64,000 nt of DNA from Beroe forskalii. Lineage: Eukaryota > Ctenophora > Nuda > Beroida > Beroidae. Each line of letters opens with the position of its first letter. Within the stretch, counting starts at the first letter, position 1. Positions 43,936-56,300 of this stretch are shown here, one piece after another. The notes under the pieces are model-generated. The model saw only the letters and a list, made by a program, of their open reading frames with translations. It did no database searches and had not been told where the DNA came from. The position numbers were made by a program, and so were the translations under genes. The DNA lies in contig WFMF01000109.1 in assembly GCA_011033025.1 (NCBI GenBank), positions 248,001-312,000 of the forward strand, written 5' to 3'.

Positions 43936-45885
43936 TAAAGTTTAGAACCCAAGGTCCTTGCCCTGGGAAGAAGACCTTAAACTCAAGCCCCAGAGATACT
44001 CCGGCCAGTCCGTAGAGAAGAAGAACCAGAAAGACCCGTTGTTTGCTTTGAGTTAAATTTGTATGACTTTTTAAACTTTAATGTGAGAGTGACTTTTAAG
44101 AATTTTTAGGTAAGAATTTTCCTCAGAGTAATTTATTCAGTGTTTTTCATTTTAGATTTTAGGTAAGTTGACAAGATAACTCTTACTACGTAGCTTGGAT
44201 TTGTGCTGGTCACAAACTAAGGTAAGAATTTTATTGTCAAGATTGCACCTTACAGGAGTTAAATTATTATTCTCAGATTAGTCCGTATATTCCATTGATA
44301 AGTTTATAATATGACATGTACCAGTGTCAGATCTCTGAACCACATTCCCGTCGGCATGCATTGTAGTCCGTTTAGTGGTGCTGTCGATCAGCAGTTCACT
44401 AGTGGTTGACATCTGTCACAAGTAAATGCTGTATTATATTCTTTTGATAAATGCGTTTATTCCTGTCTCATCATTATTAATCATCCTCCGGAATTAATAA
44501 TGAGCTGTTTTCGCTAATTTGGCAGTAAACAGGAATAATAGTCATTTATACCAACCCCTCAATTCCCCGTACCTATATATCATCCCTAGAACCCCATATA
44601 CTATAAATATTGTGTTTTACCGAGAAATCTCGAACGAAGTATTTTAAGAATTTATTTGTATGTTTTTATATCAACAGTCGTAAAAGTACTGTTGATAATC
44701 TAGTGTTATTTAGTGTAAGTTATATGTAATCCCCATATGAATATTTTGTATTAGTTCGTGTCCGTGTGCCTGTCTGTAAAGAGTCTGCGTTCTGTATCGT
44801 CCAGTGAGTGTTAATTGTCGATTAGGGTGTTTATATAATTTGTGTCCGTCAGTTTGTATGTTATATTATATCGCCGTATTATAGTTTTATTTATTGAATA
44901 CTTTAATGTTAGTGCCGGTTCTGGCTGGCTGTATTCCTATTAATTTCATTTTCCTAAAACGGCTTCCTCCTCCTCTGGTCACCCCTTCCGTTATCTTAAT
45001 ATACTATAAATAATACATTTCACATATAGAATGTTAATTCCCTGACATCAGCACATATCCCTAACCACTCACTTTCACTTCATCAGTAAAGTTAACTAGC
45101 CTAAGCATTTAGTTATCAATAGTTTAGAGGTTTATACCTTAAATTATTGCAGAATTTTCGTTTATTTCACTCAATCACTCACCCACAGGGTTAATTTAGA
45201 CTTAGAAAATAACATTACTCATTCACTATGTGTTAATCAAAGAATTTAGTCGTTGAAATTGTGCCTGTAGTTGATTAAATCATAATGTACGTAGCTGATC
45301 CTTGAATTAACAATAATTTAACTTTAGCAGTTAGTTTACGTTTTAAAATTTAAAAGGGTGAAGTTCAGTACTTTATCGTGTGTACGGTGTGTAGCTCTTC
45401 TCCATCCTCCTAACAAAGCCTAACAGACAGCATTCAAGATTGTGTGTGTACAGCTCCTCCTTCACTTCCTGCATTCGGACTCCTCAAGACTGCCAGACGC
45501 AGCACTCAACTTCATCCACTGCCATGTGTAACTTGGGACATTATGCGTCGGAAACGTCGTATAGACGTAACGCGCCAACGGTACTTCATCATACAATACA
45601 TTGGACTCCTGGCATTTTGTGCCGCGCTATACAGCGCGCGCGCAGGGACACACGCGGTCAGTGGCGGTAACGACAGAAGAACTCCGCAGTGCTTCAGAGA
45701 CGGACGAACGCATAGCCGGTGCCATCACCGATTTGGTCAAGATGAAAGAAGGCTTGTACCCTGATACGGGGTGGTTTCAGAACCACAGAAGACCCCGTTG
45801 GTTTTGATGTGATGAGCGTGGCTCTGGGCGAGTGATGGACCGGTGAAACCAGTAATCAGGTCGAAGAAGCAAAATGGGGGAAGTT

Positions 45886-46104
45886 TGTTATAGCTGATAA
45901 CTAACCCTTTGACTGTGTTCTAGGATAGCCCCTTATAGAGATCATGACAACTCCCTTGGAAGAGACTAAACTCCTGGACCCTTTACTGTGAGCTACACAC
46001 ACACCTTCCTAGTATTGATATAACTTTTATACTTTTGTACACGTTAACTGGTAGTCTCCATTTGTTATTAGAGGGTTTGATTATAGTGGGATTCGGTTTA
46101 AACA
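45886..46104 (+). repeat. 3' LTR of copia copy 2
   Basis: 219 bp, preceded by the purine tract AAAATGGGGGAAG and followed by ATATT, the target duplication. Confidence 0.92.
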
Positions 46105-46109
46105 ATATT

Positions 46110-47354
46110 CTTATCATAATCGGGCTGATGTTGTAAATTATCACTAATTTGTCAAACTATATTGGGGACGACATATCTGTTTACCCACGGCAAACCATAT
46201 GATTGAATCGACCAATCAGAGAACAGTGCCACATGAGTCCTGAGGACTGATTGGTCAATATCCACAACGATCGCTGAGGGTAAATAAATGTGCCATCGAT
46301 ATATTAAATTCATTCCTCGCTGGGAATATTAACCACGTTTTATACTGAAACGTGGTGCTCCTTCATATTTATTATTATTATAGAAATTTTTCGAAATTAG
46401 TTAAAGCAGAAACAAATATTCAATAATCCAACATAATACAAACTTATCAGTAATATTATTTCATATTCTAATTAATGAAACAACTGCTGAAATCAATGCT
46501 TAGGTGATTTAGGGGGCTTCCCATTTGATTAGAATTATTAGGCCAAATATGCTCCAAGTAAGTCGGCTATGGGGCGATGACAATCAAGCAAAAGTTTTCT
46601 CAATATCTCCAAAATTGATTTGAATTCTGACGTGTCTGGTCCTTTTTTGAGTTCAAACCCATCCATGACAAATAGATGAAGTGGTATTCATGTATTCATT
46701 ATCTAAATCTAATGTTTTAAGAACTTCGCCACATCAATCTTCAAGTGGACATCTGCACTATCATTATTATACAGCCAAGTTTCCTGGCATAAAGTAATTC
46801 CTAATTGTAAAGGCGAAATATCATAAATCAAACATCAATCCTCTCATCACTGGCAGGTTCATCATTTTAGCAAACAATTTTAGAATCTTGAATTGCGGTT
46901 CTGTAATGATCAAACCAGTAAAATCTTTGTCCATTATCTTCCAAAAATTTTAGTCGTTTAGGAATCCATCTGATCAAATGTTAAGTTGTCGAAGTTTCCA
47001 ACTGACTCTCATATATTAGTTCTAGAAGTGTTTTTAGGGACGCTTCAGGAAAAGAGACTTTCTCTGCTAGCCCACCCTTGGAGCCTAAAATCTCCTACTA
47101 TTGTTCAATTGCCCCAAACACTTTTACGCAGAGCAGTGTTTTCATCACTTTTAATTAATATTAATTATGTCATTAAAACTAAATTGCTTAATCATTCGGT
47201 CCACTAGCTAGCGTACCCAACTGTATGTCGGGCTGAATATCTCTTGATTTGGGAGCATGACACTTCAACGCAGGAGTTGCACTTTGCGATATAACGCGTT
47301 ACCATGACAACGCGTTACCATGGTCACGCGTTACTCTGGCATCACAGTCCATCA
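46110..47354. other. 3' flank of the PTBP gene
   Basis: No further gene. Hairpins: ACCAATCAG...CTGATTGGT at 46209-46254 and ACCACGTTT...AAACGTGGT at 46332-46356. A CGCGTTACCATG repeat at about 47287-47330 relates to the 49.2-49.8 kb arrays and would lie in the 3' UTR on the minus strand. Confidence 0.5.
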
Positions 47355-50300
47355 TTATTTCTGTATGCAACCAGCCTTGGAGAACGATATTCTGAGGTAC
47401 TGCCGGCCATTCTCTGTGATGAACTGAAAAAATTCACAACTTCGAATAACCTTGTTCACACAAACATAAAATCTATCATTTTTCATGTTTATCATGCGAT
47501 TGAATTTGTAATTATGGATTAAAAAATCTCACTCTTAAAAAATCAATTAAACTTGTATTTTAAAAAGCACAACCTCACAAAAATTCAAAAAAATATTTAG
47601 ATATAAAAAAGAATGAAATCCCTAATTCGTGGGTTTTGCCCCTTATTTACCTCCTTGTTGTGGTACTGGACGAGTCCGCAGATAGCTGAGGACGTGTTAG
47701 TGAACTCCAGCAGAGCCATCTGCTTGCCCTCCCTCTCCGAGGTCAGAAAGCGGAAGTTGACGATAGTTCCGCAACTGTCGAACATCTCACGGAGCTCTTC
47801 CTCTGTTACGTCAGATCTGCAGTGGGGACAAGGTGAAATATGGAAAATGGAAATTCACTGATAAGCCATATTTTCCGAGAAATCAAACAATGAATTAAAA
47901 GGTCCAAAAATTCATAAAATTATGATAGAAATCCCTGCGCAGATTTTGCCCGGAATTCCGTTTGTGACTTAGCGAAAAAAACAGAACAAGCAAAGTCCGC
48001 AAGATTAGGAAAACTTCGAAACAAACTCACGGGATGTTTGACAAGTGTAGACAGGGACTGGGACCGTACACGTTCTCTCTCACTTTCTGATTGGGTTTCT
48101 GAAACGATCATAATAGGATGAGAATTTTTTTCAAATTCTTAGCATCGGACACGGGAAAAACGTCAATAATTTTACATAGGAGTAGGAAGTGCAGAGAATA
48201 TTTTCTGTCAGATGGTGTTTGTACGTGAGATGGTGTTTTTTACGTTTTTCTTATGGGGAAAAATTTGGTAACAGTTGAGAGAAAGTGGAATAAATTGACT
48301 CCAGTGTTGCATCACTAACTCGGAATCTGTGAAGTGGTGAGTCTGAGAAGTCCTTACTTACCCTGAATCTGTGAAGTGGTGAGTCTGAGAAGTCCTTACT
48401 CACCCTGAATCTGTGTAGTGGTGAGTCTGAGAAGTCCTTACTCACCCTGAATCTGTGTAGTGGTGAGTCTGAGAAGTCCTTACTCACCCTGAATCTGTGA
48501 AGTGGTGAGTCTGAGAAGTCCTTACTCACCCTGAATCTGTGTAGTGGTGAGTCTGAGAAATCCTTGGTGAGGTCCTGAGCCTCGTCAGTGGGTTTTGGCA
48601 TCTGTACTTCCATGTAGATGGAGTAGGAAACGTAGATCTTCTTATCACCGCACACAACCCCGTTTAGAGACAGGAGTGCTGGAGAGAAGGAGGGGTTTTA
48701 GGGGAGGGAGAGGTTTTAGGGGAACGCTGGGGTAAAAAGAAGGCTTTCAGAGGGGTTTCAAGGGGTTTTATAGGAGTGCTGAGTGAAGAGGGGTTTTCAG
48801 AGGGGTTTCGCAAGGGGTTTAAAGGGTTTCAGAGGAGAGCTGGGGAAGGAGCGCTTCAACACGTTTCATACTCATATGAATGCTGGGTGAGGAAGGCGTT
48901 CCAGAGGGGTTTTAATGGGGTCAGGAAACGGCGAATGCTTGTGAGACAGAAGAGGACAGGGGAGAGACTAGAGAGGTTTTAAACCAAGATGTCGGTGAGG
49001 GAAGAGATTGAAAATTATGAGGTGGGTATTGCCACCCTGACACAATTACACAGATAAGGGATCTACACCTCTCTTTGTGGGAGGGCCGTGTATTGCCATG
49101 ATTCCCGCTTCTTCTCACCTTGTTGAGCGGATATGGGGTCCTGCATCTGTACTAGTGCAGTGTCAGGTTTCTTGTAGAGGATCTTTACCCGTCTCACGTC
49201 ACCGTACACTCCTGCGTTACCATGGTTACAACACGTTACCATGGTTACCATGGTTACAACACGTTACCATGGTTAACATGGTTACAATACGTTACCATGG
49301 TTCCGGGATGTTAAATACGTGAAAAAATCGCCAAAAAGTACGACGTATTGGCCTTTGAAGAAAAATACGCGTATTTTCTCACAATACCCACTGAAAATAA
49401 CAACACGGATTCTCAATAGGGGTTGTTAAATACGTGAAAAATACGCGCGCATGCGCTACCGAAAATAGTAAAACGATTGTATCGTTAACATTTCGAGTGC
49501 GCGCATGACCAATACATTCAGACAATGCCGTTTATTCTGGTTAAAACAACCATGGTTAAAACGTTATGGTTAACAACCAAAAATACGTAACGTTACCATT
49601 TTGACGTACACGTTAAAATATGGTTTAACAACATGTTACCATGGTTACAACACTACTATGGTGACAACATGTTACCATGGTTACAACACGTTACCATGGT
49701 TACCATTACCATGGTTACAACACGTTACCATGGTTACAACACGTTACCATGGTTACAACACGTTACCATGGTTACAACACGTGATCTATGACGTCATCAA
49801 ATCCATGACCTCAATATGGCGCGTTATCTTATTGTTAACACGCTTGAGTTGCCGTTGATTCAGTTTTCACTATTGAACACTTACAGCTGCAGCCCAACAA
49901 ATGGTCGCAGTAAATTTATGAGTAATAAAAGTTTCATCACGAATACGTGCAAATCTATCAATATTGAAATATTAAATTAATGCAATCGATTAATAAATAT
50001 AATCATAAAAGATTCTACTACCACATATAATATAATTTCACAAAGAACCACAAAGGAGCAAAGATTAAAGACCCGTCTCAGACGAGAAATACCAGCACGA
50101 GAAAAATAAGATTATCTGCACACTACATCATTATTTGTCTATTATCATGGTGACATTTCGATTATAGCTGCAGTTTGCGTGTCTTTTCTTTGCGCGGCGT
50201 ACAGACATGTTATTTACATGTCTGTACGCCGCGCACACTAAAGACGCGTAAACTGAAGTTCGAATTGAAGTTCGAACTTCCCCACTAAACCAAGTGACGA

Positions 50301-53300
50301 CATCACACTCAACCACTCTATCTCTGGCATTTGCGCCCTTTTTGTGCTGGTATATGCTCGCCCGAGATGGTTAGATAAGAGAAAAGTTTTCTTACCAAAG
50401 AGGATAAACAGTGCGTCGGGTGAGGCAATCTGAAAGTAAAAAGATAAAGAGATAGAGAAAGATGAAGATGTTGTATCTTACAGCAGAATCACTGTTACAA
50501 ATCACATGGTGAGCAAGCAGCTGATACACCAGATATACTGATTTATTCAGGAAGACATATAATCATATGATAGAGAATTTAACAGGATATATTCCTAGCC
50601 CCTGATCATTATAAGGGGCCATCCATAAAGGACGTCCGCAATGAGGGGGGAAGGGGGAGTCTGACCAATGCGGACGTTTGCGGACATAGGGCCTAGGGGG
50701 GAGGGGGATGTTTGGCCAAATGCGGACGTCCGGAAATTTTGGCTGATTTGACGGTCATTTAACCAGAAAATCGTGAAATTTCGGGCCCAGAAGTAATGAA
50801 CCAAAAGATTTTCATGAAAAATGCGGACGTCCTGGGGGGAGGGAGGAATTTCTGAAATGCGGACGTTTGCGGACAAGGGGGGAGGGAGGGGTCTAAAATG
50901 GCCGAAAATTTGCGGACGTCCTTTATGGATGGCCCCTAAAGTATCCTGTATTTTAATCTACAAACTACAGTACAGAATTGCTGTAGTTTGGACCGTGCAT
51001 ATCTCAGGGTTAGAAAGGTATAGTTTATCAGGAAATTAACCCTTAACATGGAGCTCTTTCTCATGTTATCACGTATCCCTATCCATTACACCTCATTGCA
51101 GCACACTTATTCTAATATTCTATTTCAATCTAACAGCTGTACAGCCAATCATTGTTTCCATTGCTCTTCTTCGGTTGAACAGCGAAACTTAGGACGAAGG
51201 GGGTATAGAAGCGGACGAAGACAGTCTTTCCCGTAATTAGTTGTAGCTAGATTCTACCAGAGAAACAGGGAGATTCCTTATACAATTACAGAGAAATGGC
51301 GGATCATGAAGGACTGGTGAGCTTAAAATACAAGAAGGCATAGCCCAAAGATTTGCAGTATTTGTCACGAGGGTAAGACAGGCTTTTCGGATATATCTCA
51401 TGAATGACTATTTTCACCATTTCCGCCAACCCAGAGGCTTAATTCCACAATTTCAAAGCGTATAAGAAAGATGTGAGAAGGTCCCTAAAGACGGAAGACG
51501 ATATACAGTTTTGTGTATTATACCAGAGAAAAAGATATATGATCTACTATATTTAGTAACAGGGGCGTGCCGACCTTCTACGTGTGCAGCTTTCTCATGC
51601 GCGACTTAATCGTGCGCGGCTCACCGGCTGTAATTTACACCCAGTGAGCCTCGCACGATTATATTGATTATACTGTGGGTGAAAAGCCGCGCACGTAGGA
51701 GTTTGACACGCCACCGGAATATTTCCAGAGATACGAGACACCAGAGAAAGAAAGATATGATCTACTATATTTAGTAATATATTTCCAGAGAAGTACGATG
51801 TAAACTTACACATTCAGCGAGGTTTGAAACCAGAAGGACGGAGGATATGGTGTAGCCAAGTTGGGGGTGAGGGGGAAGAGTTGCAGTTGTCAGCATCGTG
51901 GGAGGGACTGAGGGGAAGGGGGAGGGTGAAGCATATGGATTTGCATAAGAATTAAATATGTAGCAATCGATAAATTAAATTTGTGAATTTAATAATTTCG
52001 AGCTGAAGTTGTAAAATTATCATTTTCCACTCCCTTGTGACGAATGAAAAGTTATAATATTGGCCGTAAACTGTAAAAAAGATACACTTGAAAAGTTACT
52101 TACTTGAAAAGTTGTTGGTATGAATTTTAAAACTCGAGGAACAGAACTCACATTTGAAGTTGTTAGGCAGGATCATCTTATCGTAACTGACAGGGGATAT
52201 GGTGGGTGGCGTTGTCATGGTACTGGGCGTGGTTGCTATGGTTGGCACCGGGGTGGCTGCAGTGGCAGCGGCAGCCGCCATGGCAGTGTAAGCGGAGAGT
52301 TGGGGCTGCATTACTGGCGTGTACTGGATCGTGGACTGCAGGGGACCTGGGGGTCGGGGTTTATTAGAAGTTTGAGCATATAGGGGGGGGGGGAGGGAGG
52401 TATTTTAGCAAAAGGGAGGGATGAACTCCTGCGTTGAATGAGCACCAATTCTTCTATTCTATGCTTTTATGGTTATTAATACTGGAGTATGTTCGGAATG
52501 AGAATGTTTGATACAGAATACTTCCAAGTGCTAATAGGATAATTGGAACATTCCCAAGTTTGATAATTTCTCAATTTCAGGCAAAAATGTCAAGTAAGGT
52601 CATGACACTTGGCATGAAAGAATGAACCTTGACAAGTCTGATATGGCTTACTAACTGAGTTGATTCCTAATAGTCATAATAGTTTCCACCGTAAAGTTGC
52701 CTCGAAACAAGTCTATCAACAAAAGAGATAAACATCTGTCATTTTTATCATAGATGATTAACCCAAGGGCGCAGCCCCAAGGATTTGTAATTTCTAAACA
52801 CTAATGGCGAGCCGGTAAGGCGAGTGTTAATAGATGACATCATCAAGACCACAGCCATGAAACCCATATTCACTGAATACAGTGATCGTTCTCATATTAC
52901 GTCATCAATTTTTGGCCATTTTCGACCCACCCCTCCCCCTCGTTATCAAAATATGGGAGAAATCCATCTAATAGATGGATTTCTCCCATCCTTAGTGCGC
53001 ACCACTCGGAAATTTGGATGGATGTGTTGCCGACTCTTCCCCGCGGAATAAATGCGTACGATGGAGGGTAAGGTTAAATCGTACCAAGGGTTGTCAATAC
53101 TCACTGAATATAGGGATGTTGTCAAGGCGAGGGGTGCTCCTGATGAACTGGGGAGGTTCCTTGGTGTAATCCCGTGCTTTATCCGAGTTACTCTTCACAT
53201 CGAGATCCTTCATCTTGGTTTCAGAGAGACGGAGCGTACAGCACCCCGAATACACGTTCTGGTTGTTCAGCGACTGAAATAATGATGTGTTAAATCTTTC

Positions 53301-56300
53301 AATTTTCAGTGACTGAAATTATGTTGGGGGGGGGGGGCCAACCCCCAAAAACCCCCAAAAATTTAACCCCCATTTGCCTTTTTCGATATCTACTTGGGGG
53401 TTTATGGGGGTTTAATTTTCCATAAAAACGTCGAAAATCTTCAATGAAAATTGGTACCATTTCAAAATAGGGCTAAAATCGTCAACAAAAATGGTACCAT
53501 TTCAGAAAAGGCTTGAAAATCGCCAACAAAAAATGGTACCATTTCAAAAAAGGGTCTAAGATTGTCAACAAAAATGGTACCATTTCAAAAAATGGCCGAA
53601 AATGGTACCATTTTAGGAAAGGTTCGAAAATGCGCAACAGAAAATGGTACCATTTCAAAAAAAAGGCTTGAAAATCGCTGAAAAATGGTACCATTTCAGA
53701 AAAGGGCCGAAATTCATCAACAAAAAATGGTACCATTTCAAAAAAAGGCCAAAAATCGTCAACAAAAAATGGTACCATTACATAAAATGCCAAAAATCGA
53801 CAACAAAATCAGTCATAAAACAGCAAAATTTAACTAAATTAAGCCCCCATAAACCCCCATAAACCCCCACAAACCCCCACAAACCCCCAAAAATTAAACC
53901 CCCATTCGCCATTTTTCGATATCCACCGGGGGTTTATGGGGGTTGGCCCCGCCCTATGTTGTGTTCAGTGAGCAGGTAAACGTTCATTTTTCACAGCAAT
54001 TGAGGTGATATGCTCGGAGACCAAGTTATACATATGTTCAGCAACTGAATTCTTAAATCATGTTCAGTGATCAGTTAAGTCTTTCAGCGACTGGAATGAT
54101 GTGCTCAGTGCTCGCTCAGTACATCATTTTATAGATGAACCGACTGCACAGACTGAAATCGGCCACTTTCATGGCAAGATGCAAAGTTTCTGCGCTTACA
54201 AATTATCAGCTGTAGCCATGAAGAGTGAAATAAGAGTCTGTCAGTCCATGCTGACCACTATCTCTCCCTACTACACAGAGTAAGTGGTGTGTGTTGTGGA
54301 AGTGTTGACAACACTCCATGACTCTTGCTACATGACTCATGACATGATGACAGTAGTTGTGTTGCAGCTTACAGGAATATAAAATCTGTGTCTCTCCGCT
54401 TTCGAAGTTTGAAGAGTTTCCGGGAAACGAAACACATGGTCGGAGAGGGGGAAATTGGCCGGGGTTCAAGGAAACGCATGGTCGGAGAGGGTTGGGAAAT
54501 CGGCCAGGATTGAAAAAAACGCATGGTTGGAGAGGGTTGCCAGTTGGGGATATTGGCCGGGGTTCAAGGAATATAAACTGGGTGTTGTTGTTGACGGTTT
54601 CTTCGAGAGTGGCAATTTCCACAAGAATCAAGATAGCTGACACCTGGTTTGGCCTTTTATGGATATAAACGGACATGAGTCTATAGGGTGGTTTAATGAA
54701 ACTGATAGCTGTTTCAAGGCGTTTACTGGTTCTGTGATTACCTGACACAGCAAGTCCCACCATATCCAAGGAAAGCACAGTTTGTACTACTATAATACCA
54801 CGATATTTATACATTGTACATTGTACAATTTACATTTTACATCCGCACAACAACTGTAAAATCCATGTCGAATGTAATGCATCCACGTCGAATGTAATGC
54901 ATTCGAATGTAATGCGTTCTATACATTTTATACATTCCAAACAATCATATCGAATATCGATATACATTGTCATGCACTGTATAGTGTACATTTTCCACAA
55001 AAGACACTCACATTGTGGGCCGCCATGGCTGACAGCTGATCGGCGTACTGGACGAACCCCTGGAACTCTGAGTTCTTGTTGAATGTGACGATCTTGGCGA
55101 ATCGAGATATTGCAAGGTTATGTCATCTACCACATGATAATTTTTGACCATTACATAGACTATTATCCAATAAGCCGGATACGGAGTCCGTATGATGCTT
55201 ATACTTGAGTGATTGTATGCCTTCAATCATCACTGTCTACTTGTCTAAAGACACAGTGCATTACACAGGTCAATTCTCCTGTCCGCACAGGAAAAGCGTG
55301 TTTGAGTGAAAAGTTGACGATGGACAACAATTATCATCAAGGATTAGATTCTTAATAATACCAGATTTGTATTTGACTTTGTAAAATATTGAAACAAGTG
55401 CATGAAATAGAAGCAGCTGCTGCGTACAGCCATTGCTTTTGAAACATATGTGATTATGTAAAGATAGCCGAAATTTAGATTCGTCATGAAGAATTTTGAA
55501 ACTTCATTAAAATCAAAATAAGAGTATGATCATATTATTCTCTTTACCTAGAGAATATCTGATAGAGAGTGTCGAGGGTAACGCTGTAGATGGCCCTCTC
55601 AATGATGAGGTGGAGAATACACCCTTCCTGAAGGGGTAGCATCTGGGCGGTGCCCAGCGCTGAGGTGGACACTATCTGGGGTATGGCGGGGGGCATGCTC
55701 GTAGGACTTTGGGCTCCTGGGTCTGAAGGGATAAGAAATTAACCGGTCGTTTCCTATTAATGGTTAGGTATACAGGTTTTACATAAGTGTCACGAGATTG
55801 ATAAATGAAAATCATTCTGAAATTGTCAAGTCGCACGGCGCCATATACGTAGATACTCATTGTCAAATCAGTATCACTCGCGTACAAATTGCGGTCATGT
55901 GGAAACTTCAGATGGCGTTCTCAGAACCCACAGCAACTCTGGCATGAAGTATGAGGAATAAAGCCACACTTAATAAACCGTGAGGGGAGTCCAATTTTGG
56001 GTAACGAATTGAAAATGTGGGTTCTTTGACGTAATTGCCCAAAAATTGGACTCCCCCCTTGTTGCGTATCTTCCCCTTGACTCACAAGAGGCGAGGGCGT
56101 TGAGTGCCGCCTGTGTGGCGCTCTGAGACTCGGCGTTAGTTTTCAGGTGGGTGTGGGTGGACAGCTGGATAAACACGTGCTTGTTCCGCACTATCGCCGG
56201 CACGTAGTTGTGGTAGTTCACGAAGGCAATCGCCTGCGGCTCTTCCGCGAACTCGATAAACGCCTGGAATGCATGTTGATTTAATATGTGAGCCACGCCC

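Larger units (their letters stand above)
41838..46104 (+). mobile_element. Ty1/copia retrotransposon, internally deleted (copy 2)
   Basis: Flanked by the 5-bp target duplication ATATT (41833-41837 and 46105-46109). Both LTRs are 219 bp and appear identical (41838-42056, 45886-46104), so insertion was recent. The interior has lost everything from just after the PBS to the linker before reverse transcriptase (copy 1 bases about 28012-30893). In its place are an antisense initiator tRNA-Met and a T run. The remaining pol frame carries several indels. It belongs to the same family as copy 1, but LTR variants (GTTATAGCTG against GTTATACATG) show it is not a direct daughter. Confidence 0.95.

Noticed and set aside
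53482..53862. ORFs rich in W-Y-H-F through the GGTACC repeats
   Set aside because: Periodic translation of the palindromic subrepeat on both strands.
54206..54814. A 202-codon minus-strand ORF inside a PTBP intron
   Set aside because: It runs through a 56-bp tandem repeat, has no RRM features, and the flanking PTBP exons already join in phase without it.
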